Of a stretch of 64,000 bases of DNA, positions 53,273 through 62,198 are shown one piece after another. The DNA lies in contig NZ_JAGJCF010000016.1 of assembly GCF_017815135.1 (NCBI RefSeq), positions 62,001 through 126,000 on the forward strand, written 5' to 3'. Positions within the stretch are counted from its first letter, which is position 1. Each line of letters begins with the position of its first letter. Both the position numbers and the translations under genes were made by a program. The stretch is from Jiella mangrovi. GTDB taxonomy: Bacteria > Pseudomonadota > Alphaproteobacteria > Rhizobiales > Rhizobiaceae. The notes under the pieces were generated by a model. It made no database searches. It saw only the letters and a list, made by a program, of their open reading frames with translations, and had not been told where the DNA came from.

Positions 53273-54015
53273 GCGTCTGGAACAAGCTGTTCACTGCCGT
53301 TCGCGGCGGCGTCAACGAGGCTGCGGAAGGCGTCGCCGACACGCAGGCGCTGCGCATTCTCGACCAGGAAATCCGCGACGCGGAAAACGCGCTGCGCCGC
53401 GCCCGCTCGGATCTTGCCGGCATCATGGCCTCCAACAAGTCGCTGCAGCGCCGGGTCGCCGAAGCGCGGGACAAGGAGCGCAAGGACACCGAAAGCACCC
53501 GCGCCGCGCTGCAGGCCGGCCGCGAGGACCTCGCCCGGGGCCTTGCCGAGCGCATCTCCAAGACGCGGACCGAGGCGAGCCGCGACGAAGCCGAGCTCGA
53601 ACGCCTCAACCAGCGCCAGCAGCAGATGATCAAGGCGGTGCAGGACACCGAGCAGCGCATTCAGCAGATGCGCCGCGAGGTCGAGAACGTGAAGGCCAAC
53701 GAGTCGCTGATCAAGGCGCAGTCGGCGATCGCGACCACCCAGTCCGGCGTCAACTCCAAGCTCGGCAATGCGATGGATTCGCTCGAGCGCATCCGCAAGA
53801 AGCAGGAGATGACCCAGGGCCGTCTCGAAGCCGGCGAAGAGCTCGCGGCGCTGGAATCGGGCTCGGATCTCGACCGACAGCTGCTAGCTGCCGGGATCGG
53901 CGGCCAATCGCAATCGGCCGACGACGTGCTCGCCCAGATCATGGGCACCCCGTCCTCGCCGTCGATTTCCGGGCCGAAGGATCACCCTGCCCTCGACCGG
54001 CCGAGAAACAGCTGA
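53269..54015 (+). CDS. yjfJ: PspA/IM30 family protein (YjfJ)
   Basis: 248-residue member of the PspA/Vipp1/ESCRT-III superfamily, which forms membrane-binding oligomers that protect the cytoplasmic membrane. It begins MSVWNKLFTAVRGGVNEAAEGVADTQALRILDQEIRDAENALRRARSDLAGIMASNKSLQRRV, then a long coiled coil through about residue 200 (many E/R/K/A heptads) and a Ser-rich tail. The amphipathic helix-0 of PspA is partly retained at the N-terminus (VWNKLFTAVRGGV). No PspF, PspB or PspC genes are nearby. It ends in a strong terminator and is coupled to yjfI. Confidence 0.94.
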   Translation: MSVWNKLFTAVRGGVNEAAEGVADTQALRILDQEIRDAENALRRARSDLAGIMASNKSLQRRVAEARDKERKDTESTRAALQAGREDLARGLAERISKTRTEASRDEAELERLNQRQQQMIKAVQDTEQRIQQMRREVENVKANESLIKAQSAIATTQSGVNSKLGNAMDSLERIRKKQEMTQGRLEAGEELAALESGSDLDRQLLAAGIGGQSQSADDVLAQIMGTPSSPSISGPKDHPALDRPRNS

Positions 54016-54070
54016 TCGCACCTGCCTGACATTCGGCCGCGCTCCTCCGGCGCGGCCACGCCCATTCCCA

Positions 54071-54102
54071 GCCCCGGCCTCAGCGCCGGGGCATTGTTTT
54101 TT
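54071..54102 (+). terminator. Intrinsic terminator after the PspA-family gene
   Basis: GCCCCGGC (54071-54078), loop CTCAGC, GCCGGGGC (54085-54092), then ATTGTTTTTT. It closes the yjfI-yjfJ transcript 55 bp past the stop, just before the next gene's start. Confidence 0.85.
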
Positions 54103-54116
54103 CGGTTTGCAGCTCC

Positions 54117-54974
54117 GTGCCCCCAATCCCCACGCTTCTCGCCGGCATCCTCTTCACCCTCGCGGCCGGTACGGCCTTCGCGGTCCAGGATTCGATCGGC
54201 AAGCACCTGACGACTCTCGTTCCGCTGATCCAGGTTCTTTGGGGCCGCTACATCTTCCAGACCCTGATCATGGCCATCGCCCTGACGGCAACGCGCGGCC
54301 CGTCCTTTCTCAAGACCCGGCATCCGGTCCTGCAGCTCCTTCGGGGCATGTGCCTGCTCGCCGCGACGTCGCTGATGTACTGGGCGCTCACTTACGTGCC
54401 GCTCGCAGACGCCACGGCCGTGATCTTTTTCGCGCCGATCCTCGTCACCGTCTTGTCGGTCGTCGTCCTCAAGGAGACGATCGGCATCCACCGGATCGGC
54501 GCCATCATCGCGGGCTTCGTCGGCATGCTGGTCATCCTGAGGCCGGGCCTTGCAACCATCGAGCCGCATCTGTTTCTCGTCGTCGGCGCGGCGGCGTTCA
54601 ACGCCTGCTATCTTTTGTTGACCCGCCGGCTCTCCGGGCGCGAGGACAGCGCCGCGACGATGTTCAACACCACGGCGCCAGGCGCCGTCATCCTCACCTT
54701 TATGGTCATTCCGCTCTGGCAGACGCCAAGCCCGACTGCCGTCGCCTTCATGGCTGCGATCGGCCTCACGGGCTCGGCCGCGCACTTCTTTCTGGTGCGC
54801 GGCTTTTCCTTCGCCCCGGCTTCGCTGCTCTCGCCGTTCCTGTATGTTCAGGTTCTCGCCGCGAGCGTCCTGACCGTCCTCGTCTTCGGCGACCCCTTGC
54901 ATCTGACCACCGCCATCGGCGCGGTGATCCTCGTCGCCTCCGGCCTCTACATCTGGTGGCGCGAGAACCGCTGA
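54117..54974 (+). CDS. EamA/DMT family transporter
   Basis: 285-residue inner-membrane protein with ten predicted helices in two EamA repeats of about 140 residues. The first repeat shows AGTAFAVQDSIGKHL and VPLADATAVIFFAPILVTVLSVVVLKETIGIHRIGAIIAGFVGMLVILRPG; the second ends FAPASLLSPFLYVQVLAASVLTVLVFGDPLHLTTAIGAVILVASGLYIWWRENR. The start is GTG 54117, 15 bp past the terminator, so it needs its own promoter inside or near that region. Substrates of this family are metabolites or drugs; none can be inferred. Confidence 0.92.
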   Translation: MPPIPTLLAGILFTLAAGTAFAVQDSIGKHLTTLVPLIQVLWGRYIFQTLIMAIALTATRGPSFLKTRHPVLQLLRGMCLLAATSLMYWALTYVPLADATAVIFFAPILVTVLSVVVLKETIGIHRIGAIIAGFVGMLVILRPGLATIEPHLFLVVGAAAFNACYLLLTRRLSGREDSAATMFNTTAPGAVILTFMVIPLWQTPSPTAVAFMAAIGLTGSAAHFFLVRGFSFAPASLLSPFLYVQVLAASVLTVLVFGDPLHLTTAIGAVILVASGLYIWWRENR

Positions 54975-54989
54975 GCGCCCGTCATCACA

Positions 54990-55074
54990 GCATCGGCCCG
55001 AAAATCGCTTGATCTCCGGGCCGACGAGAAGACTCGATGCGTTGGTGCGTCGTGGCGGACGCAGGGTGCCCTAG
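54990..55074 (-). repeat. Dispersed intergenic repeat, degenerate copy C
   Basis: GCATCGGCCCGAAAATCG (54990-55007) and TTGGTGCGTCGTGGCGGACGC (from 55042) correspond to the two ends of copies A and B; the middle has diverged or been deleted. It lies just beyond the convergent glgX stop. Confidence 0.45.
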
Positions 55075-57326
55075 ATACGCAGCCGGTCGCTCGCAGAGCG
55101 CGCGAACGCCTCGGAGACATGGGCGTAGGAGCGCCGCGCATCCTCTGAATCGGCCGTGTCGTCCGGCTCGAGGATGAAGACGAGGAACGAGCGCCCCGTC
55201 ACCATGTAATCGGTCCCGAATTCGAAGGGCGCGAGCTCTTCGCGCACGGGCAGATTGGTGTCGATCACGCAGCGCCAGCGCTTGCCGCCGGGTGCTTCCG
55301 GCAGAACGAAGTTCACCACGTCGAAATGCGCATTCATCACGATCAGCATGGTCGCGTCCGTGCCGGGACGCCTGATGCCGGTTTCCTGGGCGCGGCCGTC
55401 GAGGAGGACGCCGAAGCACTTCGCCTCGCCATCGGCCCAGTCGCCATCGACGAACTCCTGCCCGTCCGGCTTCAGCCACGCCACGTCCTTGACGCCGAGT
55501 TCCTCGTCGAAGGTCCCGTGCAGGAACGTGCCGCGGCGCAGCATGGCGAGCGACTGCCGCAGGATGATCAGCTTCTGCACGAATTCCGCCAGCTGGCGGC
55601 TTTCGGGCGTGATCTTCCAGTCGACCCAGCCGATCTCGTTGTCCTGGGCATAGGCGTTGTTGTTGCCGCCCTGGGTGCGGGCGAACTCGTCTCCGGCCAG
55701 GATCATCGGCGTACCGCGCGAGAACAGGAGCGTCGCGAAGAAGTTGCGAAGCTGCCGAAAACGGATCTCGACGATCTCCGGATCGTCCGTCAGGCCTTCT
55801 GCGCCGTAATTGTAGGAGAGGTTGTGCGAATGGCCGTCGCGGTTGTCCTCGCCATTGGCCTCGTTGTGCTTGTCGTTGTAGCTGACAAGATCGTGAAGGG
55901 TGAAGCCGTCATGGGCGGTGATGAAGTTGACCGAAGCCCAGGGTTTGCGGCCCCGGCGATCGAACAGATCGGCTGACGCGGAGAATTTGTTCGCGACCTT
56001 CGGGATCATCCCGTCGTCGCCGCGCCAGAAGGCGCGGATCGTATCGCGATAACCGTCGTTCCATTCCGCCCAGCCCGGCGGAAAGCGGCCGACCTGATAG
56101 CCGCCCGGCCCGCAATCCCAGGGCTCGGCGATCAGCTTCACCTCGGAGAGAAGCGGATCCTGCATGGTGGCGTGCAGAAAGCTCGATTCTTCCGAAAAGC
56201 CGGTCGGTTCGCGTGCGAGAATCGTGGCGAGATCGAAGCGGAAGCCGTCGACGCGCATTTCGCCGGCCCAGTATCGCAACGAGTCCGTCACGAGCTGCAT
56301 CACCCTTGGATGCGACGTGTTGACGGTGTTTCCGGTGCCGGTGTCGTTGATGTAGTAACGCGCGTCGTCCGGCATCAGACGATAGTAGGTGGCGTTGTCG
56401 ATGCCCTTGAAGGAGAGCGTCGGTCCAAGCTCGTTGCCCTCGGCGGTATGATTGTAGACGACGTCGAGAATGACCTCGAGCTTGGCGTGGTGAAAGGCCG
56501 AGACGAGCTCCTTGAACTCGGCGATCGAGTTCGACGCCAGGTAGCGCGGGTCCGGCGCGAAGAAGCCGAGGGAGTTGTAGCCCCAGTAATTGCGCAGGCC
56601 CTTTTCGACGAGATAGCTGTCGTCGACGAAGGCGTGGATTGGCATCAGCTCGACGGAAGTGATGCCGAGGCTGCGAATATAGTCGATCACCTCGGTGGTC
56701 ATCAGCCCCGCGAACTTGCCGCGATCGCGCTCCGCCACGGCCGGATGGCGCATGGTGAAGCCCTTCACATGGGCCTCGTAGAACACCGTCCGGTCCCAGA
56801 AGACGTTGGGCCGGCGCTCGTCGCCCCAGGTGAAGGCCGGATCGACCACCCGGCATTTCGGCACGAAGGGCGCACTGTCGCGCTCGTCGAAGCTGAGGTC
56901 CGCGTCGTCATGGCCGATCGTGTAGCCGAACAGCGCGTGGTCCCACTTCACCTCGCCGATCAGCTGCTTGGCATAGGGATCGATGAGCAGCTTGTTGGGG
57001 TTGAACCGGTGGCCGGCATCCGGCTCGTAAGGCCCATAGACCCGGTAGCCATAGATCTGCCCCGGCCTGACATCCCGCAGATAGCCGTGGAAAATCTCGT
57101 TGGTGTATTCCGGCAGTTCGATCCGCTCGATCTCGCTCTTGCCGTCCGCGTCGAAGAGACAGAGCTCGACCTTGGTCGCATGGGCCGAGAAGATGGCGAA
57201 GTTCACACCGATGCCGTCCCAGGTCGCGCCGAGAGGAAACGGCCGCCCTTCCTGGATTCGGCGAGGACGTACCGCGGTCGGGCCGCGATAGGTCTGGGTC
57301 GTGTTCGGGCGGATTTGGATCGTCAC
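55071..57326 (-). CDS. glgX: Glycogen debranching enzyme GlgX
   Basis: GH13 isoamylase-type enzyme that hydrolyses alpha-1,6 branches of limit dextrins during glycogen breakdown. The 751 residues are arranged as CBM48 (about 25-130, PFPLGATWDGIGVNFAIFSAHATKVELCLFD), the barrel (about 165-580) with VILDVVYNHTAEG, MRVDGFRFDLATIL (nucleophile Asp), LIAEPWDCGPGGYQVGRFP (acid/base Glu) and NFITAHDGFTLHDLVSYNDKHNEANGE (transition-state Asp), and a C-terminal beta domain. It is transcribed alone here; no glgA/B/C/P genes are in the window. A quinone oxidoreductase gene lies upstream on the same strand. Confidence 0.96.
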   Translation of the reverse strand: MTIQIRPNTTQTYRGPTAVRPRRIQEGRPFPLGATWDGIGVNFAIFSAHATKVELCLFDADGKSEIERIELPEYTNEIFHGYLRDVRPGQIYGYRVYGPYEPDAGHRFNPNKLLIDPYAKQLIGEVKWDHALFGYTIGHDDADLSFDERDSAPFVPKCRVVDPAFTWGDERRPNVFWDRTVFYEAHVKGFTMRHPAVAERDRGKFAGLMTTEVIDYIRSLGITSVELMPIHAFVDDSYLVEKGLRNYWGYNSLGFFAPDPRYLASNSIAEFKELVSAFHHAKLEVILDVVYNHTAEGNELGPTLSFKGIDNATYYRLMPDDARYYINDTGTGNTVNTSHPRVMQLVTDSLRYWAGEMRVDGFRFDLATILAREPTGFSEESSFLHATMQDPLLSEVKLIAEPWDCGPGGYQVGRFPPGWAEWNDGYRDTIRAFWRGDDGMIPKVANKFSASADLFDRRGRKPWASVNFITAHDGFTLHDLVSYNDKHNEANGEDNRDGHSHNLSYNYGAEGLTDDPEIVEIRFRQLRNFFATLLFSRGTPMILAGDEFARTQGGNNNAYAQDNEIGWVDWKITPESRQLAEFVQKLIILRQSLAMLRRGTFLHGTFDEELGVKDVAWLKPDGQEFVDGDWADGEAKCFGVLLDGRAQETGIRRPGTDATMLIVMNAHFDVVNFVLPEAPGGKRWRCVIDTNLPVREELAPFEFGTDYMVTGRSFLVFILEPDDTADSEDARRSYAHVSEAFARSASDRLRI

Positions 57327-57472
57327 GAAGGATTCTCCAGAAGCTGGAAGGGGGACGCACCTTAAGACCGGGAGAACCCACTTGGTTCCCCGGTCACAGG
57401 CATTTCAGAACAAAGTCTTACGCGGTCGGTCACGGCGCCGCCGCTCAGGTGGCGACCTGAAGCGAAAGGCGA

Positions 57473-58447
57473 TCAGATCGTCAGAATGGAGGCGCCGGTC
57501 GTCTTGCGACCCTCGAGGTCGCGATGGGCCTTTTCGGCATCGGCGAGCTTGTACTTCTGGCCGATGGTGATCTTCACCGCGCCCGACGCGATCACGTCGA
57601 AAAGCGCCTTCGCCGAAGCCTCCAGCTCCTCGCGGGTCGCGACATAGCTGAACAGCGTCGGCCGCGTCATGTAGAGCGAGCCCTTCTGGCTCAGGATCTG
57701 CGTATCGACCGGCTCCAGCTTGCCGGACGCCTGGCCGAAACTCGCCCACAGACCGCGCATCCGCAGGCAGTCCAAGCTGCCGGGAAACGTGTCCTTGCCG
57801 ACGGAATCGTAGACCACATCGCATTTGCGGCCGCCGGTGATCTTCTCGACCTCCTTCACGAAGTCGGCCTCACGATAATTGATGACGTGATCGTAGCCGT
57901 TCTTCAGAGCGAGGTCGCATTTTTCCTTCGAGCCGGCGGTTCCGATGACCGTCGCGCCGAGATGCTTGGCCCACTGGCCGGCGATCAGGCCAACGCCACC
58001 AGCAGCCGCGTGGAACAACAGGACCGTGTCGGAATCGACCGGATAGGTGCGACGCAGGAGATATTCGGCGGTCATGCCCTTCAGCATCACGGCCGCCGCC
58101 GTCTCCAGATCGATCGCCTCGGGCACCAGCACCGCCTTCTCGGCAGGCAGCACGATCGTCTCGGCATAGGCGCCGTTGACGCCGTTATAGGCGACCCTGT
58201 CGCCGGTCTTGAAAAGCGTCACGCCCTCGCCGACCGCCGATACGATGCCTGCGCCCTCCTTGCCGAGGACGAAGGGCATCTTCTCCGACTTGTAGAGCCC
58301 GGTGCGGAAATAGACGTCGATGAAATTGATGCCCGCCGCCTTCTGCTCGACGAGGATCTCGCCCTTGCCAGGCTTGCCGGGATCGTAGTCTTCGAAGGAG
58401 AGAACCTCCGGTCCTCCGGTCTCCTTGACGATGATCGCCTTGCTCAT
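57473..58447 (-). CDS. qor: NADPH:quinone oxidoreductase (zeta-crystallin-like MDR)
   Basis: 324-residue medium-chain reductase without zinc ligands. It begins MSKAIIVKETGGPEVLSFEDYDPGKPGKGEILVEQKAAGINFIDVYFRTGLYK. NADPH-binding is shown by LFHAAAGGVGLIAGQWAKHLGATVIGTAGSKEKCDLA (A-A-x-G-G-V-G) and the following lysine. The product would reduce quinones or electrophilic enones in the cytosol by one or two electrons. Length matches E. coli QorA. GGAGACACC precedes the ATG at 58447. Confidence 0.93.
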   Translation of the reverse strand: MSKAIIVKETGGPEVLSFEDYDPGKPGKGEILVEQKAAGINFIDVYFRTGLYKSEKMPFVLGKEGAGIVSAVGEGVTLFKTGDRVAYNGVNGAYAETIVLPAEKAVLVPEAIDLETAAAVMLKGMTAEYLLRRTYPVDSDTVLLFHAAAGGVGLIAGQWAKHLGATVIGTAGSKEKCDLALKNGYDHVINYREADFVKEVEKITGGRKCDVVYDSVGKDTFPGSLDCLRMRGLWASFGQASGKLEPVDTQILSQKGSLYMTRPTLFSYVATREELEASAKALFDVIASGAVKITIGQKYKLADAEKAHRDLEGRKTTGASILTI

Positions 58448-58491
58448 GGCGGTGTCTCCCTGATCTGATCCGGCCGGTCGTTGCCGGCGCG

Positions 58492-59226
58492 TCAATTCGC
58501 GCGCGTTCCCCGCAGCCAATCCTTGAGCTGGAGGACGCCGCCGATCAGAAGGAGATAGAGCCCCGAGGCCACAAGTCCCCACCGAACCCATGGCGAGGCA
58601 TTGAAATTCTGCAGAAGAACCATCATCCCGAACACCGACCAGACCGCGACGACGGCGAGCGTGAGGGGCCTCAGGACACGAACCCGAACAGGATGGACGA
58701 ACTTCACCGGCAGGAAGGTCGCGGCCGCGCAGAGGACGACGAGCGTGAACGCTGCCCATTCCGGCGGGCGGACGGCGAAGAGCGTGAAGACGACGAAGTT
58801 CCAGGCGACGGGAAAGCCGCGGAAGAAGTTGTCCTTCGTCTTCATCCGCATGTCGGCATAGTAGATCGCGCTCGAGATCACGATGAGAGCCGCCGCGACG
58901 AAGGACGACGGACGGCCGATCATGCCCGAAAGATAAAGCGCGACGGCCGGAATGAGCGAATAGGTCGCGTAGTCGATGATCGAATCAAGGAGATCACCCG
59001 ACCAGTTCGGCAGAACCCCTTTCACGTTGACCTTGCGCGCCATTGGCCCGTCGATACCGTCGATGAACAGCGCCAGACCGAGCCACGCGAACATCGCCAC
59101 CCAGCGCTGTTCGGCTGCCGCGATCAGCGACAGGAAGGCCATGAAGGCGCCGCTCGCGGTAAAAAGATGGATCGCGAATGCGCGCCAGCGGTCGGTGCGA
59201 TCATAATCCTCAGTCATATCGGACAT
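58492..59226 (-). CDS. pcs: Phosphatidylcholine synthase
   Basis: Inner-membrane CDP-alcohol phosphotransferase that condenses CDP-diacylglycerol with choline to give phosphatidylcholine and CMP, a pathway special to some host-associated and related bacteria. The 244-residue protein has the Pcs-specific signature D-G-x-D-G-x2-A-R-x12-G-x3-D-x3-D: DGIDGPMARK (Asp56, Asp59, Ala63, Arg64) and GDLLDSIIDY (Gly77, Asp81, Asp85), plus about eight membrane helices. ATG 59226 gives MSDMTEDYDR; ATG 59217 is also possible. It is divergent from the UbiH-like gene. No choline uptake gene is adjacent. Confidence 0.95.
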   Translation of the reverse strand: MSDMTEDYDRTDRWRAFAIHLFTASGAFMAFLSLIAAAEQRWVAMFAWLGLALFIDGIDGPMARKVNVKGVLPNWSGDLLDSIIDYATYSLIPAVALYLSGMIGRPSSFVAAALIVISSAIYYADMRMKTKDNFFRGFPVAWNFVVFTLFAVRPPEWAAFTLVVLCAAATFLPVKFVHPVRVRVLRPLTLAVVAVWSVFGMMVLLQNFNASPWVRWGLVASGLYLLLIGGVLQLKDWLRGTRAN

Positions 59227-59400
59227 AGGCAGGCTGTCTTTCCCAGCGACCGTTTCTTCGTCTTCTTGGCGAACATCGTCCCCCACCATTCGTTCCGGCC
59301 ATTGCCATTGGCTGTAACGGGCGTATCTGCGAAAACCAAGTCGTACATGCACGCATTCGGCAAGCAGCGGCAGAAAATCAGGTGAGCAGGGAGCAGCGCC

Positions 59401-60648
59401 ATGCAACGCAGGCAGATCATCGTCGTCGGCGGCGGGCTTGCCGGGACGGCGACCGCACTGGGCCTCGCCAGAGCGGGTTTCGATACGCTGCTCGCGGCGC
59501 CAGAGCCTCCGGCCGACAAGCGCAGCTCGGCGATCCTCGGCAAGTCGCTCGCCTTCATCGCCGATCTCGGAGTCGTCGAGGCGCTCGGCGAAGCCAAGGC
59601 ACCGCTTGCGGTCATGCGGATCGTCGACGATCTCGGCCGCCTGTTTCGGGCACCGACCGTCGAGTTCAAGGCCAGCGAGACCGGTCTTTCCGCCTTTGGT
59701 ATCAATGCCTTGAACGCAGACATTGGTGCAGCGCTGAAAGCAGTCGCGGAAAAGACCGACAATCTCGAGATCCGCCCCGTTGCCGCCACCGGGCTCACGC
59801 TCGATGACGATCGCGCCGTCGTCACCCTCGCCGATGGAACCGAGATCGCCGCCGACCTCGTCGTCGCTGCCGACGGCCGGCGTTCGGCGATGCGCGAAGC
59901 AGCGGGGATCACGGCCCAGAACTGGAGCTATCCGCAGACCGCCATCGTTCTCAATTTCGAGCATTCGCGCGATCACGGTTCCGTATCGACCGAGTTCCAC
60001 ACCCGAACCGGGCCGTTCACCCAGGTTCCGCTGCCCGGCCGCCATTCCTCGCTGGTCTGGGTCGAGGATCCGAAGCTCGCCGCGCTCTACATCGACCTGA
60101 AGCCGGACAAGCTCTCGACGACCATTGCCGAAAAACTGCACTGGATCCTCGGAGACGTCTCGGCGGATGGGCCCATTGCCCGCTATCCGCTCGGCGGCAG
60201 CCGCGTCGATCGCTTGACCGCAAAACGGCTGGCTCTCGTCGGCGAAGCCGCCCACGCCTTCCCGCCGATCGGCGCACAGGGGCTCAATCTCGGCCTCCGC
60301 GATGCCGAGGCTTTGGTCAATCTCGCCTCCCAGTCGCTCGATGATCCCGGCTCGCGCCTGATGCTGTCGCGCTACGAGGCCGCTCGGCGCGGGGACGTGA
60401 TCTCTCGTACGGCCGGGGTCGACGTCCTCAATCGCTCGCTGCTCATGGATTTCCTGCCGGGCCAGATCGCCCGCAGCGGGACGATGGCGGCGATGGGGCT
60501 GGTCGCGCCCTTGCGGCAATTCGCGATGCGCGAGGGGCTGGTGCCCGGTGCAGGCCTCACCGGCCTGCCACACTCAGTTCGAAAATGGATGGGTGGGCAC
60601 GAGGCCGGTCGAGATGGCGTAGAGGAGCAGGGTTACGGTCGTCACTGA
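59401..60648 (+). CDS. UbiH/COQ6-family FAD-dependent hydroxylase
   Basis: 415-residue flavoprotein monooxygenase of the ubiquinone-ring hydroxylase family. The N-terminal FAD motif is IIVVGGGLAGTATALGLARAGFDTLL, the central D-G motif is DLVVAADGRRSAMREAAGI, and the C-terminal FAD loop is LALVGEAAHAFPPIGAQGLNLGLRDAEALVNLA, including the UbiH/COQ6 signature A-H-x-x-P-P-I-G-A-Q-G-L-N-L-G-x-x-D. In alphaproteobacteria such proteins include UbiL-like hydroxylases; which ring position is hydroxylated cannot be told. The last 25 codons overlap the convergent AEC transporter gene by 75 bp; that tail lies beyond the family core. Confidence 0.92.
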   Translation: MQRRQIIVVGGGLAGTATALGLARAGFDTLLAAPEPPADKRSSAILGKSLAFIADLGVVEALGEAKAPLAVMRIVDDLGRLFRAPTVEFKASETGLSAFGINALNADIGAALKAVAEKTDNLEIRPVAATGLTLDDDRAVVTLADGTEIAADLVVAADGRRSAMREAAGITAQNWSYPQTAIVLNFEHSRDHGSVSTEFHTRTGPFTQVPLPGRHSSLVWVEDPKLAALYIDLKPDKLSTTIAEKLHWILGDVSADGPIARYPLGGSRVDRLTAKRLALVGEAAHAFPPIGAQGLNLGLRDAEALVNLASQSLDDPGSRLMLSRYEAARRGDVISRTAGVDVLNRSLLMDFLPGQIARSGTMAAMGLVAPLRQFAMREGLVPGAGLTGLPHSVRKWMGGHEAGRDGVEEQGYGRH

Positions 60649-61539
60649 GATGACGGTGGTGACCAGCACCACAGCCGAAGCCCGCTCGACCCAGACTTCG
60701 TATTGCTGAGCAATCACGAAGACGTTGGTCGCGGTCGGAAGGCTTGCCAGGAGCATGGCGCAGCCGACCCAGACCGGATCGAACGGTCCCGCCAGCACGA
60801 GAACCAGCCACACGACGATCGGATGCAGGATCAGCTTGATCGGAACGATGGTGAAGAGCTCGGGCGGAACCCGCTTCAACGGCCTCAGCGCCAGCGTGAC
60901 ACCCATGGCGAACAGGGCGCAGGGCGCCGCCGCCCCGGCCAGCAGTTCCAGCGAGCGTTCGATCGGACCGGGCGGCTGAAGCTTGAGCACCGCCCCCAGG
61001 ACACCGACGATCGTCGCGATGATGAAGGGATGGGTGAAGATCTTGATCGCGACCTGCCGGACCATCGCCGGCGCTGACAGCTTTTCGCCACCGCCCAGTG
61101 CCATGAGAAGCGGCGCCATGACGAAATGCAGGACGCTGTCGAAGCAGAAGATCAGCGCCACCGGCACGGCGGCCTGCGGCCCGAGCGCGACGAGCGCGAT
61201 GCCCGGGCCCATATAGCCGATATTTCCATAAGCGCCGGCCAGCCCCTGGATCGTCGATGCCGGCACGTCGCCGCGACTGCGAAGAAGCGCCACGGCGAAA
61301 CCGACCACGAAAATGACGAAGGTGGCGAGCGTCGTCGAGGCGATGAAGCCGACGCTCGCCAGTTTCTCCACTGGCGTCTTCGACAGAAGCTGGAAGAACA
61401 GCGCCGGAAGCGCGATATAGATGACGAAGACGTTGAGCCAGGCCAGCCCACCGATCGGATGAGGCGCCAGCCTTCCGGCGGCGAAGCCAAGGGCAATCAG
61501 GCCGAAGAACGGCGATATCAGCCCGATGATTTCGATCAT
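60574..61539 (-). CDS. AEC family transporter
   Basis: 321-residue inner-membrane protein of the auxin-efflux-carrier family, with about ten helices. It begins MIEIIGLISPFFGLIALGFAAGRLAPHPIGGLAWLNVFVIYIALPALFFQLLSKTP, and LAGAYGNIGYMGPGIALVALG is the conserved N-G/IGY-M-G helix. Bacterial members export or import small carboxylates such as malate or malonate; the substrate here is unknown. It ends inside the 3' end of the UbiH-like gene (75-bp convergent overlap) and is divergent from hspQ. Confidence 0.93.
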   Translation of the reverse strand: MIEIIGLISPFFGLIALGFAAGRLAPHPIGGLAWLNVFVIYIALPALFFQLLSKTPVEKLASVGFIASTTLATFVIFVVGFAVALLRSRGDVPASTIQGLAGAYGNIGYMGPGIALVALGPQAAVPVALIFCFDSVLHFVMAPLLMALGGGEKLSAPAMVRQVAIKIFTHPFIIATIVGVLGAVLKLQPPGPIERSLELLAGAAAPCALFAMGVTLALRPLKRVPPELFTIVPIKLILHPIVVWLVLVLAGPFDPVWVGCAMLLASLPTATNVFVIAQQYEVWVERASAVVLVTTVISVTTVTLLLYAISTGLVPTHPFSN

Positions 61540-61645
61540 CGGATCGATCCAATCTTAATCGCTGTCATGCTAGAACGCGAAATGGTGACGGGGCCTGAGA
61601 TGCCCGTTCGAAGGATGGCTGCGGCCCGCCCGTGGTAATGGAGAC

Positions 61646-61978
61646 ATGACGGCTATGCAAACCGCCCGCTTTTATATTGGCCAGATCGTCCGCCATCGCA
61701 TGTTTCCGTTTCGCGGCGTGATCTTCGACGTCGATCCGGAGTTCGACAACACCGAGGAATGGTACGAGTCGATCCCGGCCGGCGTGCGCCCGCGCAAGGA
61801 CCAGCCGTTTTACCACCTGTTCGCGGAAAACGCCGAGAGCGAATACATCGCCTATGTTTCGGAGCAGAACCTCGTCCCCGACGAAACCGGGGCGCCGGTG
61901 CGGCATCCCGAGGTGGGCGAGATGTTCGTCGGACCGATCGATGGCGCCTATCGGCTGAAGATCGAGAACCGAAACTGA
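61646..61978 (+). CDS. hspQ: Heat shock protein HspQ
   Basis: 110-residue hemimethylated-DNA-binding-like (YccV) fold protein, a Lon protease adaptor in enterobacteria. It has the family core ARFYIGQIVRHRMFPFRGVIFDVDPEFDNTEEWYESIPAGVRPRKDQPFYHLFAENAESEYIAYVSEQNLVPDETGAPVRHPEVGEMF. An ATG at 61646 follows GGAGAC. It has its own 106-bp divergent region with the AEC gene. Adaptor function in alphaproteobacteria is inferred. Confidence 0.96.
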   Translation: MTAMQTARFYIGQIVRHRMFPFRGVIFDVDPEFDNTEEWYESIPAGVRPRKDQPFYHLFAENAESEYIAYVSEQNLVPDETGAPVRHPEVGEMFVGPIDGAYRLKIENRN

Positions 61979-62089
61979 GCTTCGTCGCCAGCGATCAAGC
62001 CCCGAACCGGTCTGGTCACCACCGGACGGCCGTCGTTTTCACGGCGAAGCGATGACGCTCGCTCGCTGCGTTGTATCAGCGGCAAGACG

Positions 62090-62120
62090 AAAAAAACCGG
62101 CGGCCGCATGGACCACCGGT
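62090..62120 (-). terminator. Intrinsic terminator of the IalB-family gene
   Basis: On the minus strand ACCGGTGG pairs with CCGCCGGT (one G-T) around TCCATGCGG, followed by a T-run (A-run at 62090-62096 on the plus strand). It lies about 80 bp past the IalB stop. Confidence 0.7.
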
Positions 62121-62198
62121 CGGATTTTAGACTGAAACGTCAGCACCTTGTCGTCGCAGGCTCAGCCATCGCCCGAGGACGATGCGAGCCCGATTACG

